Positions 7,622 through 16,429 of a stretch of DNA of 64,000 nt are shown here, piece after piece. The stretch is from the NCBI GenBank assembly GCA_002428485.1, contig DIWM01000036.1:1-64000 (forward strand), read 5' to 3'. Origin of the DNA: Deltaproteobacteria bacterium UBA6106 (lineage in GTDB: Bacteria; Desulfobacterota; Syntrophorhabdia; Syntrophorhabdales; Syntrophorhabdaceae). The notes under the pieces are model-generated. The model made no database searches, had not been told where the DNA came from, and saw only the letters and a list, made by a program, of their open reading frames with translations. The position numbers and the translations under genes were made by a program. Every line of letters begins with the position of its first letter. The first letter of the stretch is position 1.

Positions 7622-9198
7622 ACCTGGTGAGAAACCACGTACTGATAAGTATCGATGCAGGCACCATAATGGCGGGTGCCCGTGCAGTGGAAAAGACCCT
7701 TGTCAATGAGATTGCCTCGCAGGGCCTTACCGATGAGATATCCGTCCTGGAAACCGGCAGCGTTGGCGCAACGGGCCAGGGGGTTATTCTTGTGGTCTAC
7801 CCCGAGGGCGTTTATTACGGCAATGTGACTCCGCAGGATATTCCGGAACTGGTGGAAGAGCACCTTTTAAAGGGACGACCTCTCAAAAGGCTTATACTCT
7901 CTGAAGTACCCAGGCAGCACGTCATCAAGAAAGAAAAAACGGGGCTTCTCAAGGAACAGCCGCGTATCGTCCTGAAAAACAGCGGCATTATCAACCCTGA
8001 AAATATTGACGAATACATCGCTGCAAACGGTTATGAGGCAATAGCCAAGGCACTCACCACAATGACGCCCGATGAAGTGATCGAGGAGACAAAAAAGTCA
8101 GGTCTCGTAGGACGAGGCGGGGCTGCATTTACAACGGGTATAAAATGGGACTTTGCCCGCAAGGCAGCGGGCGACATCAAATATATCGTATGTAATGCCG
8201 ATGAAGGTGAGCCGGGTACATTCAAAGACAGGCTCATACTCGAGGGCGATCCCCACAAGCTCATCGAAGGCATGCTCATAGCCGGTTATGCAGTCGGCGC
8301 AAGCAAAGGTTTCGTCTATATCAGGGGCGAATACGCACTCTCAATAGAGCGCCTCGAAAAGGCGATCGGCCAGGCAAGACAATACGGACTCCTCGGCGAC
8401 AACATCCTCGAAGGTCCGTTCAGCTTTGACATCACCGTGATGAAAGGTGCGGGGGCGTATGTCTGCGGCGAAGAGACGGCGCTCATCGAGTCTCTCGAGG
8501 GTAAGCGCGGCCATCCCCGGAACAAACCCCCTTACCCTGTTACAGAGGGCCTCTGGGCAAAACCGACAGTTGTCAATAACGTGGAAACCCTTGCCAATGT
8601 CCCCGATATCATCCTCCATGGCGCATTATGGTTCAGGGGATACGGGACAGAAAAATGTACCGGCACAAAAGTATTTACCATTATCGGAAATGTTGCAACA
8701 CCGGGGCTTATTGAAGTTGAGATGGGCACCACCTTGCGTGATATCATCTATGAATATGCCGGTGGCATAAAAGACGGAAAACAATTCAAATGCGCCCTCG
8801 TCGGAGGGGCAGCAGGAGCATTTCTCGGCCCGGATATGCTCGATGTAAAGATGGATTTTGTCAATCTGAAAGAATACGCGGCAGTGCTGGGATCAGGCGC
8901 GATCCTGGTTATGGACGAAGATGTTGATATGCTGGATATGCTCAAGAGCGTCCTCCATTTTTTCAGACACGAATCCTGCGGCCACTGCGTGCCCTGCCGC
9001 CTTGGGACTGCCCAGCTGGTAAAGATCATTGACCGTGTGTCAGCGTCCAAAGGGAAGAAGGACGATATTGATAAACTCATAAAGATCGCACAGGTTATGC
9101 AAGCCACATCCTTCTGCCCCCTCGGCCAGTCACTCAATCTCCCAATCTCCAGCTCCCTGAAATATTTCGGGGATGAGATACGCAGCCGCGTTCGGTAG
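7618..9198 (+). CDS. hydB: NAD-linked [FeFe]-hydrogenase 1, NuoF-like flavoprotein, reduced Fe-S set
   Basis: 526 aa. The NuoF core is intact: FMN/NADH segments GRGGAAF and NADEGEPGTFKDR, and the [4Fe-4S] ligands C454, C457, C460 (ESCGHCVPCR) and C500 (SFCPLGQ). Two things are missing. The N-terminal thioredoxin-like domain (residues 1-90) has lost all four usual cysteines (VLISIDAGT and LETGSVGAT in place of Cys-bearing motifs). The chain also stops at FGDEIRSRVR just after the NuoF core, without the C-terminal two-[4Fe-4S] ferredoxin domain of bifurcating HydB proteins. It should oxidise or reduce NAD(H), but with fewer electron exits; a non-bifurcating NADH hydrogenase is the simplest inference. 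Confidence 0.9.
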   Translation: MNLVRNHVLISIDAGTIMAGARAVEKTLVNEIASQGLTDEISVLETGSVGATGQGVILVVYPEGVYYGNVTPQDIPELVEEHLLKGRPLKRLILSEVPRQHVIKKEKTGLLKEQPRIVLKNSGIINPENIDEYIAANGYEAIAKALTTMTPDEVIEETKKSGLVGRGGAAFTTGIKWDFARKAAGDIKYIVCNADEGEPGTFKDRLILEGDPHKLIEGMLIAGYAVGASKGFVYIRGEYALSIERLEKAIGQARQYGLLGDNILEGPFSFDITVMKGAGAYVCGEETALIESLEGKRGHPRNKPPYPVTEGLWAKPTVVNNVETLANVPDIILHGALWFRGYGTEKCTGTKVFTIIGNVATPGLIEVEMGTTLRDIIYEYAGGIKDGKQFKCALVGGAAGAFLGPDMLDVKMDFVNLKEYAAVLGSGAILVMDEDVDMLDMLKSVLHFFRHESCGHCVPCRLGTAQLVKIIDRVSASKGKKDDIDKLIKIAQVMQATSFCPLGQSLNLPISSSLKYFGDEIRSRVR

Positions 9199-9239
9199 TA
9201 GAGCAGCAATCCAGGGCAATACGATTTTGAGAATAATCC

Positions 9240-10997
9240 ATGGTAAAGGCGAAGATAAACAACGTCGACGTAGAGGTCCCCGAGGGGACGAGCATACTCT
9301 GGGCAGCACGAAAGGCAAACTTCACCATACCCACACTCTGTAGCCACCCTGACCTTGTCCCTGGCGGACAATGCGGGGTTTGCGTGGTCGAGATAGAAGG
9401 GATACCCGGGCTGAAGAGGGCCTGTATGACCCCGCTCGGCGAAGGCTGGAAGGTCCATACGCACACCGCGCGCCTCATGGAGATAAGAAGACAGCTCGTG
9501 GAACTTATCCTCTCTTATCACGATACAGATTGCCTTACATGTATAAAAAACAATAACTGTGAGCTCCAGACCCTGGCAGCCACGCTCGGCATCAACACCG
9601 TTGAGTGGCATAATCTTGAAGAAAGGCTGCCGATTGACAGATCCAGCGTTGCAATCGTCAGGGACCCAAATAAATGTATCCTCTGCGGCAGATGTACGCA
9701 GGTATGTTCCAATATGCAGACTGTCAACGCCCTTGCGGTCAATCACAGGGGATATTCGACGGTCATTACCGCCGCTTTCGACACGGGTCTTGGAAATAGC
9801 GTCTGCATAAATTGCGGACAGTGCGTCGTACATTGCCCTGTGGGCGCCCTGTATGAGAACAGCCATATTGAAAAGGTCTGGGACGCTATTCACGATCCGG
9901 ACAAGTTTGTGGTTGTGCAGGAGGCGCCGGCTGTAAGGGTCATGCTTGGAGAAGAGTTCGGCATGGAACCGGGCACCCTCGTGACAGGCAAGATGTATGC
10001 TGCATTGAGGAGGATCGGATTTGACTCTGTCCTTGATACAAACTTCAGCGCCGATCTCACCATTATGGAAGAAGGTACAGAGCTCGTATCACGATTAAAA
10101 ACAGGTAAAGGCCTCCCCCTCATCACAAGCTGCAGTCCAGGATGGATAAAATTCATGGAGACATTCTTCCATGATATGATACCCCACATGTCAACCGCGA
10201 AATCTCCACAGCAGATGTTCGGAACACTTGCCAAAACGTACTTCGCAGAGCAGAGGGGCATAGCACCGGAAAAGATCGTCTCCGTATCCATCATGCCCTG
10301 TACTGCAAAAAAATTCGAGTGCCAGAGGCCAGAGATGAGGGCCAGCGGCTTCCAGGATGTCGACTTCGTGTTAACAACGAGGGAGATCGGCAGGATGCTA
10401 AGGGAAGCCGGCATAGACCTTAACGAGATGCCTGACGAAAAGGCAGACAGCCTGCTCGGTGAATACACCGGGGCGGCAACAATCTTTGGCACAACCGGCG
10501 GGGTCATGGAGGCTGCCCTGCGATCGGCCTATTTTCTTGTTACCGGTCGTGAACTGGAAAGTATCGACATTGCACCGGTAAGAGGACTGAAAGGCATAAA
10601 AGAGGCGGAGATTGATATTGACGGCCTGAAGGTTAAGGTAGCCGTTGCGCACAGCGGAGGACAGGCGCGAAGATTGATGGAAAAGGTACAGGACCAGCTC
10701 AGGAGCGAGGGAAAAAGTGAATACCATTTTATCGAGGTCATGGCCTGTCCCGGCGGTTGCGTGGGCGGCGGCGGGCAATCATGGGGCAGCAATATGGCGA
10801 AGAGGGCACGCCGTGGCGAGTCCCTTTACGCGGAAGACAGATCGCTGCGGTACAGGCGATCCCACGAGAACCCCTCCATCAAGGTATTATATGAAAAATT
10901 CCTTGGAAAACCGAATTCTGAAAAATCCCACAAACTTCTCCATACGCATTATTACAAAAGAAGTACTGTGGATGGCAACATTATTGCTGAACAATAA
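9240..10997 (+). CDS. hydA: [FeFe]-hydrogenase 1, catalytic subunit
   Basis: 585 aa. N-terminal [2Fe-2S] (C34, C45, C48, C62), a His/Cys3 cluster site (H94, C98, C101, C107) and two [4Fe-4S] motifs (C146-C156, C189-C199) precede the H-cluster domain. H-cluster motifs are L1 TSCSPGW (296-302), L2 MPCTAKKFE (C354) and L3 MACPGGCVGGGGQ (C503, C507). L1 has Cys-Ser where the prototype has Cys-Cys. A small-subunit-like C-terminal region follows. It reversibly reduces protons to H2 with electrons from HydB1/HydC1. The 41-bp gap from hydB1 has no strong ribosome site. Its paralogue lies at 14635-16356. Confidence 0.95.
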   Translation: MVKAKINNVDVEVPEGTSILWAARKANFTIPTLCSHPDLVPGGQCGVCVVEIEGIPGLKRACMTPLGEGWKVHTHTARLMEIRRQLVELILSYHDTDCLTCIKNNNCELQTLAATLGINTVEWHNLEERLPIDRSSVAIVRDPNKCILCGRCTQVCSNMQTVNALAVNHRGYSTVITAAFDTGLGNSVCINCGQCVVHCPVGALYENSHIEKVWDAIHDPDKFVVVQEAPAVRVMLGEEFGMEPGTLVTGKMYAALRRIGFDSVLDTNFSADLTIMEEGTELVSRLKTGKGLPLITSCSPGWIKFMETFFHDMIPHMSTAKSPQQMFGTLAKTYFAEQRGIAPEKIVSVSIMPCTAKKFECQRPEMRASGFQDVDFVLTTREIGRMLREAGIDLNEMPDEKADSLLGEYTGAATIFGTTGGVMEAALRSAYFLVTGRELESIDIAPVRGLKGIKEAEIDIDGLKVKVAVAHSGGQARRLMEKVQDQLRSEGKSEYHFIEVMACPGGCVGGGGQSWGSNMAKRARRGESLYAEDRSLRYRRSHENPSIKVLYEKFLGKPNSEKSHKLLHTHYYKRSTVDGNIIAEQ

Positions 10998-11017
10998 CTC
11001 TGTAAGGGAGGAGCACG

Positions 11018-11515
11018 ATGGTCAATGAAAACCAATGCAACTGTGAACAGGCACAGGAAGAAGAGCTTTATGACAAACTACAGGAGATTATAAAGGAACA
11101 CAAAGGAAAACCAAAAGAACTTATCATGGCACTGCACAAGGCACAGAACCTTTTCGGTTATCTGCCCCACAAAGTGCAGGAAATGGTCGCAGAGGGGCTT
11201 AATGTCTCTCTCAGCGAGGTATACGGCGTCATTACATTCTACAACTTTTTTTCAACTGTCCCCCAGGGAAGGAACGATGTGAAGGTTTGCCTTGGTACGG
11301 CATGTTATGTTCGCGGCGGGCAGATGTTGTTGAAGAAAGCGGAAAAAGAACTGGGGATCAAGGCAGGCGAAACTACCGAGGACAGAAGGTATTCGCTGGG
11401 TATCGTTCGTTGCATCGGCGCTTGCGGGCTCGCCCCGGCTATGTTGATCAACGATGACGTGTACGGAAGGGTAAAAACCACAAAAATGATAGAGATTATA
11501 AAAAAATACGAATAA
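11018..11515 (+). CDS. hydC: NAD-linked [FeFe]-hydrogenase 2, NuoE-like subunit
   Basis: 165 aa, NuoE/HydC family with [2Fe-2S] ligands C91, C96, C132 and C136 (CLGTAC, CIGAC). Starts at the ATG at 11018 after GGGAGG, 20 bp behind hydA1, so both hydrogenase sets are probably on one transcript. It differs clearly from HydC1: it has a longer acidic N-terminus with two extra cysteines (CNC) and a typical LPHKVQEMVAEGLNV helix. Electron carrier between the fused HydB2 and HydA2. Confidence 0.92.
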   Translation: MVNENQCNCEQAQEEELYDKLQEIIKEHKGKPKELIMALHKAQNLFGYLPHKVQEMVAEGLNVSLSEVYGVITFYNFFSTVPQGRNDVKVCLGTACYVRGGQMLLKKAEKELGIKAGETTEDRRYSLGIVRCIGACGLAPAMLINDDVYGRVKTTKMIEIIKKYE

Positions 11516-11541
11516 TTACGAGCAATAAGGAGGCATCCACT

Positions 11542-14500
11542 ATGGAAGGGGTACGTGCTCATGTTTTGGTTTGTGCAGGCGCAGCGTGTGTATCTTCAGG
11601 TTGTCGGGAAATACGCGATGCTTTAGTCAATAAAGTACAGGAATATAAGCTTCAGGGAGAAGTGAAGATCATCGAGACGGGTTGTGTCGGTTCCTGCGAC
11701 CTGGGTCCGCTGGCCCTTGTCTATCCTGAAGGTGTCTTTTACCAGAAATTAAAACCGGAAGATGCCGATGAGATCGTCAGGGAGCATCTTCTTAAGGGCA
11801 GGATCGTTGAACGTCTGCTGTATAAGGAACCGGGCACAACGGAGACAATTCCTGCTTTAAAAGAAATAGATTTCTTCAAGAACCAGACAAAAATAGTCTT
11901 GCGGAACTGCGGCGTCATTGATCCACGCAATATCGAGGAATATATAGCCCGTGACGGCTACCAGGCACTGGCCAAGGCCCTTACCTCAATGACGCGCGAA
12001 GAGGTGATCGATGAAGTGTTAAAGTCCGGGCTTCGCGGACGCGGCGGCGGGGGATTTCCTACGGGTCTCAAATGGAAGTTTACCTTTCAATCCCCGGGAG
12101 ACATCAAATACGTCGTCTGTAATGCCGACGAAGGCGACCCCGGCGCATTTATGGACCGCAGCGTCCTTGAAGGGGACCCTCACAGCGTCATCGAGGCAAT
12201 GGCCATAGCCGCATACGCGATCGGCGCGAGCCAGGGATACATTTATATCAGGGCCGAATACCCTCTCGCTATCGAGCGTTTGATCTGGGCTATCGGACAG
12301 GCGAGGGAATATAAGTTCCTCGGCAAAAATATCTTTGAGACCGGTTTCAATTTTGATCTCGATATCCGTATCGGGGCAGGGGCATTTGTCTGCGGCGAAG
12401 AGACGGCCCTCATGATCTCCATAGAAGGAAAAAGGGGGGAACCGAGGCCAAGACCGCCCTTCCCTGCCGTACGCGGCCTTTTTGATGCTCCGACACTCCT
12501 TAACAACGTTGAGACCTACGCAAACATCCCCGTCATTATCGTTAAAGGCGCCGCATGGTATGCCCGGTTCGGCACTGAAAAAAGCAGGGGCACAAAGGTT
12601 TTCGCGCTTGCCGGCGCCGTGAACAATACGGGCCTCGTCGAGGTACCCATGGGGACGCCCCTCGGCGACATCATATTCAATATCGGCGGAGGTATCCCCA
12701 AGGGGAAGAGGTATAAAGCCGCGCAGCTGGGCGGGCCATCAGGCGGCTGCGTTCCGATAGAGCACATCAATACGCCGGTAGATTATGAATCGATCATTGA
12801 GCTTGGGGCAATCGTAGGATCCGGCGGGCTTATCGTCGCCGACGAAGATACCTGCATGGTAGATTTTGCCAGGTTCTTCCTTGATTTCACCCAGCATGAG
12901 TCCTGCGGCAAGTGCCCTCCCTGCCGCATCGGGACAAAGAGGATGCTTGAGATATTGAACCGGATCACCCAGGGCAAGGGCGTGCCGGAAGACATAGACA
13001 ACCTCATTGAACTTGCTTCAAGGATCAAGGATTCGGCATTATGCGGACTCGGACAGACCGCGCCAAACCCTGTGCTTGCAACGCTCAGGTACTTCAAACA
13101 TGAATACTTGGAGCACATAAACGACAAACATTGCAGTGCCGGTGTATGCAGCGCCCTTTTTGACGCACCCTGCCAGAATGCCTGCCCCACCGACCAAAAC
13201 GCATGGGGCTACGTGACGCTTATAAGCGAAGGCAAGTTTAAAGATGCTATTGCATTGATCAAAGAGGCAAATCCCTTTCCCGCTGTGCTGGGCCGTGTCT
13301 GCGTGCATCCCTGCGAGAGCAAATGCCGCCGCGGACAGCTTGATCAGCCTGTAGCGATCTGTGCGCTGAAGCGTTTCGTCGCAGATATGGACATGAGCTC
13401 CTTCCCGTCCTACCGTCCCCCGGTAGAACCACCAAAGAATAAAAAGGTGGCGGTTATCGGCGCAGGCCCGGCGGGTCTTAGCGGTGCATATTTCCTTGCC
13501 TGTAAGGGCTACAAGGTGACTGTTTTTGAGGCATTGCCCGTTGCGGGCGGCATGCTCGCAGTTGGCATCCCGGATTACCGTCTGCCAAAAGGCGTCCTGA
13601 ATGCCGAGGTCAAGATGATCACCGACCTCGGTGTGGAGATCAGATACAATACCGCTATCGGCAAGGATATTACTATTGACGCGCTCGTGAAAGACGGTTA
13701 TGAAGCGATCCTGATGGCCACAGGCGCTCACAAAGGCCAAAAACTCGGAATACCCGGCGAAGACGTCAAGGGAGTCGTTGACGGCGTCACATTCCTGCGC
13801 AGCCTTAATCTCAATGAAACCGTGAAAGCAGAAGGAAAGGTCGCCGTCATCGGAGGCGGCAACGTGGCAATCGATGCTGCCCGGTCTGCATTGCGCCTCG
13901 GCGCAGATGAGGTTTTCATTCTCTACCGGAGAGAAAAGGAAGACATGCCTGCATACATTGAAGAGATCGAAGAGGCTGAAAAAGAAGGGGTCGTAATTCA
14001 TACCCTCGTCGCGCCAAAGCAGGTTGTTGTCAAAAAGGGCAAGGTTACAGGAGTAGAGTGCGTCCGGATGTCCCTCGGGAAATTTGATAAAGGCGGCCGC
14101 CGTATCCCTCAGCCGATCACGGGCTCTGAGTTTGTCGTGGATGCCGATATGGTCATCGCCGCAATAGGCCAGGTTCCTGATCTTTCCTATATCAACGGCG
14201 ACAGCATCAAGATCGGAAAAGGCAACACCATTGAAGTAGACCTGAAAACCCTTGCCACTACGAGGGAAGGAACATTCGCCGCCGGAGACAATGTAAGGGG
14301 CCCTGCAACAGCAGTTCAGGCAGTGGCGGACGGCAAGAATGCGGCATTCGCAATCGACAGGTACCTGGGCGGTGACGGACTGCCGAGAAATGCCTTCCAC
14401 GAGGAACTTATCGATATGCACGTCACATATGACGAATCAATATACCAGCAAGAAAGGGCCAGGACTGCGATGCCTCATCTTCCGATCCCCAAGCGGTACA

Positions 14501-14628
14501 GGAACTTCAACGAGGTTGTCCTGGGTTACCAGCAAAAGATGGCGATCGAAGAGGCAAAGCGATGCCTCCATTGCTACCTGAGAGAAGAGGAAGAAGAAGA
14601 AATCTTAGAAGAGCAGCAAGCAGAATAA
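11542..14628 (+). CDS. hydB: NuoF-like HydB2 fused to a GltD/NfnB-like NADPH flavoprotein
   Basis: 1028 aa in one frame, roughly twice a normal HydB. Residues 1-110 are a thioredoxin-like [2Fe-2S] domain with its cysteines (VLVCAGAAC, ETGCVGSC). Residues 120-510 are the NuoF core with FMN/NADH motifs (GRGGGGF, NADEGDPGAFMDR) and [4Fe-4S] ligands near 452-462 plus C500. From about 525 it becomes a GltD/NfnB module: an Fe-S domain (CQNACP, GRVCVHPCESKC), an FAD Rossmann fold at about 636-650 (VIGAGPAG) and a second dinucleotide fold at about 768-795 (VIGGGNVAIDAAR followed by YRREKEDMPA, the pattern typical of NADPH). It ends in CLHC and an acidic tail. It probably couples NADH, NADPH and H2 chemistry. 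ATG at 11542 follows AAGGAGG. Confidence 0.93.
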   Translation: MEGVRAHVLVCAGAACVSSGCREIRDALVNKVQEYKLQGEVKIIETGCVGSCDLGPLALVYPEGVFYQKLKPEDADEIVREHLLKGRIVERLLYKEPGTTETIPALKEIDFFKNQTKIVLRNCGVIDPRNIEEYIARDGYQALAKALTSMTREEVIDEVLKSGLRGRGGGGFPTGLKWKFTFQSPGDIKYVVCNADEGDPGAFMDRSVLEGDPHSVIEAMAIAAYAIGASQGYIYIRAEYPLAIERLIWAIGQAREYKFLGKNIFETGFNFDLDIRIGAGAFVCGEETALMISIEGKRGEPRPRPPFPAVRGLFDAPTLLNNVETYANIPVIIVKGAAWYARFGTEKSRGTKVFALAGAVNNTGLVEVPMGTPLGDIIFNIGGGIPKGKRYKAAQLGGPSGGCVPIEHINTPVDYESIIELGAIVGSGGLIVADEDTCMVDFARFFLDFTQHESCGKCPPCRIGTKRMLEILNRITQGKGVPEDIDNLIELASRIKDSALCGLGQTAPNPVLATLRYFKHEYLEHINDKHCSAGVCSALFDAPCQNACPTDQNAWGYVTLISEGKFKDAIALIKEANPFPAVLGRVCVHPCESKCRRGQLDQPVAICALKRFVADMDMSSFPSYRPPVEPPKNKKVAVIGAGPAGLSGAYFLACKGYKVTVFEALPVAGGMLAVGIPDYRLPKGVLNAEVKMITDLGVEIRYNTAIGKDITIDALVKDGYEAILMATGAHKGQKLGIPGEDVKGVVDGVTFLRSLNLNETVKAEGKVAVIGGGNVAIDAARSALRLGADEVFILYRREKEDMPAYIEEIEEAEKEGVVIHTLVAPKQVVVKKGKVTGVECVRMSLGKFDKGGRRIPQPITGSEFVVDADMVIAAIGQVPDLSYINGDSIKIGKGNTIEVDLKTLATTREGTFAAGDNVRGPATAVQAVADGKNAAFAIDRYLGGDGLPRNAFHEELIDMHVTYDESIYQQERARTAMPHLPIPKRYRNFNEVVLGYQQKMAIEEAKRCLHCYLREEEEEEILEEQQAE

Positions 14629-14634
14629 ACAAAT

Positions 14635-16356
14635 ATGATAACCCTGACGATAGACGGCAGGAAGGCAGAAGTCGAAGAGGGCACAACTATCCTCGATGCG
14701 GCCTTAAAAATAAATATCCATATTCCTACCCTGTGTTACCTCCCTGAGGTACAGGCTATCGGCGCATGCAGGGTCTGTCTCGTCGAGATAGAAGGAAATC
14801 GCACCCTCCAGGCAGCATGCGTATCGCCTGCGACAGACGGCATCAAGGTATTTACAAACACCGAAAGGGTAAGGAAGGCAAGAAGATTTTCTGTAGAGAT
14901 GCTCCTCTCCAATCATCCCTTCGAATGCCTTACCTGCGCCAGGAATCTCAACTGTGAACTGCAGAAACTTGCCTATGATCTCGGCATCAGGGAGGTGCGG
15001 TTTGCCGGCGCAAAAAGTGGGGGCCGCATTGATGAATCGTCGCCGGCCATAAGAAGGGACCAGAATAAATGTATCCTCTGCCGGCGATGCATTACCGTCT
15101 GTCAGGAAATCCAGACCGTAACGGCGCTCTTTACCCGGGGAAGAGGTTTTGAGACCAGGGTAGAACCTGCCTTTGACAGGGACATCAACGATGTGGCCTG
15201 CACCGGTTGCGGGCAGTGTGCCCTTGTATGTCCCGTGGGCGCTATCACAGAGAAGGAATGTATACAGGAAGTATGGGATGCCCTTAATGATCCCGCAAAG
15301 TTCGTTGTCATACAGGATGCCCCTGCTGTCAGGGCGGCTCTGGGCGAAGAGTTCGGCTACCCGCCGGGCACGCTTGTAACGGGCAAGATGCTCGCCGCTG
15401 CCAGAAGGCTCGGGTTCGACCGGGTCTTTGATACAAACTTTGCGGCAGACCTGACGATTATGGAGGAAGGCAGCGAACTCTTGAAGAGGGTGAAAGAGGG
15501 TGGCACGCTCCCCCTCATTACAAGCTGCAGTCCGGGGTGGATAAAATTCATTGAGCACTTCTATCCTGAAATGCTCCCCCATCTCTCTACCTGCAAATCA
15601 CCGCACCAGATGCTTGGCGCCCTTGCAAAGACCTACTTTGCAAAAAAGGCGGGCGTGGACCCAAAAGATATCGTTGTCGTTTCCGTAATGCCCTGCACCG
15701 CCAAGAAATTTGAATGCAACCGTCCCGAGATGACAGACAGCGGCTTCAGGGATGTCGATTATGTTCTTACCACAAGGGAATTTGCCAGGATGATAAAGCA
15801 GGCCGGCATTGACTTCAAAAGCCTTGCAGACGGATATTACGATGACCCGCTGGGTGAGTATACCGGTGCGGCAACGATCTTTGGCGCGACCGGCGGCGTC
15901 ATGGAGGCGGCCCTGCGCACAGCCTATGAGGTGGCAACAGGCAAAACACTCACAAATATTGAATTTGTTACCGTTCGGGGCCTGGAAGGCATCAAGGAGG
16001 CGACTGTCCCCGTTGAAGGGATCGGAAATGTGAGGGTCGCTGTTGCGCACGGGCTCGGCAACGCAAGGAAGCTGATCGAGAGGGTAAAAGAAGGGAAAAC
16101 AGCCTACCACTTTATCGAGATCATGGCGTGTCCTGGAGGCTGCGTCGGCGGCGGCGGACAACCGATACCCGTAAACGACGAGATACGGGCGCTCAGGGCA
16201 AAGGCGCTGTATACGGAGGATGAACGCCTGACTTACAGGAAATCGCATGAAAACCCGTCTATTAAGCGGGTATACAAGGAATTTCTCGGTGAACCCCTGG
16301 GAGAGAGGTCGCATCATCTTCTCCATACACACTATACTCCCCGCAGCAAGTTTTGA
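14635..16356 (+). CDS. hydA: [FeFe]-hydrogenase 2, catalytic subunit
   Basis: 573 aa, close paralogue of HydA1 with the same architecture: [2Fe-2S] (C34, C45, C48, C62), His/Cys3 site, two [4Fe-4S] motifs (CILCRRCITVC, CTGCGQCALVC) and the H-cluster domain with L1 TSCSPGW, L2 MPCTAKKFE and L3 MACPGGCVGGGGQ. It starts at an ATG six bases after the hydB2 stop without its own strong ribosome site, which suggests coupled translation. Catalytic subunit of the second complex with HydC2 and the HydB2 fusion. No frameshift or missing domain was seen. Confidence 0.95.
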   Translation: MITLTIDGRKAEVEEGTTILDAALKINIHIPTLCYLPEVQAIGACRVCLVEIEGNRTLQAACVSPATDGIKVFTNTERVRKARRFSVEMLLSNHPFECLTCARNLNCELQKLAYDLGIREVRFAGAKSGGRIDESSPAIRRDQNKCILCRRCITVCQEIQTVTALFTRGRGFETRVEPAFDRDINDVACTGCGQCALVCPVGAITEKECIQEVWDALNDPAKFVVIQDAPAVRAALGEEFGYPPGTLVTGKMLAAARRLGFDRVFDTNFAADLTIMEEGSELLKRVKEGGTLPLITSCSPGWIKFIEHFYPEMLPHLSTCKSPHQMLGALAKTYFAKKAGVDPKDIVVVSVMPCTAKKFECNRPEMTDSGFRDVDYVLTTREFARMIKQAGIDFKSLADGYYDDPLGEYTGAATIFGATGGVMEAALRTAYEVATGKTLTNIEFVTVRGLEGIKEATVPVEGIGNVRVAVAHGLGNARKLIERVKEGKTAYHFIEIMACPGGCVGGGGQPIPVNDEIRALRAKALYTEDERLTYRKSHENPSIKRVYKEFLGEPLGERSHHLLHTHYTPRSKF

Positions 16357-16429
16357 CCCGGGTATGCTACAGGGATCGTCGAAGGTGGGCTCTTCCCCGC
16401 AAACACGCTCATTACGCTCCAGACGAAAG

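Noticed and set aside
8748..9893. 381-residue minus-strand ORF across hydB1 and hydA1
   Set aside because: Overlaps two certain plus-strand hydrogenase genes and shows no family motifs.
13039..14421. 460-residue minus-strand ORF
   Set aside because: It lies entirely inside the well-supported hydB2 fusion on the other strand and has no recognisable domain; a high-GC shadow.
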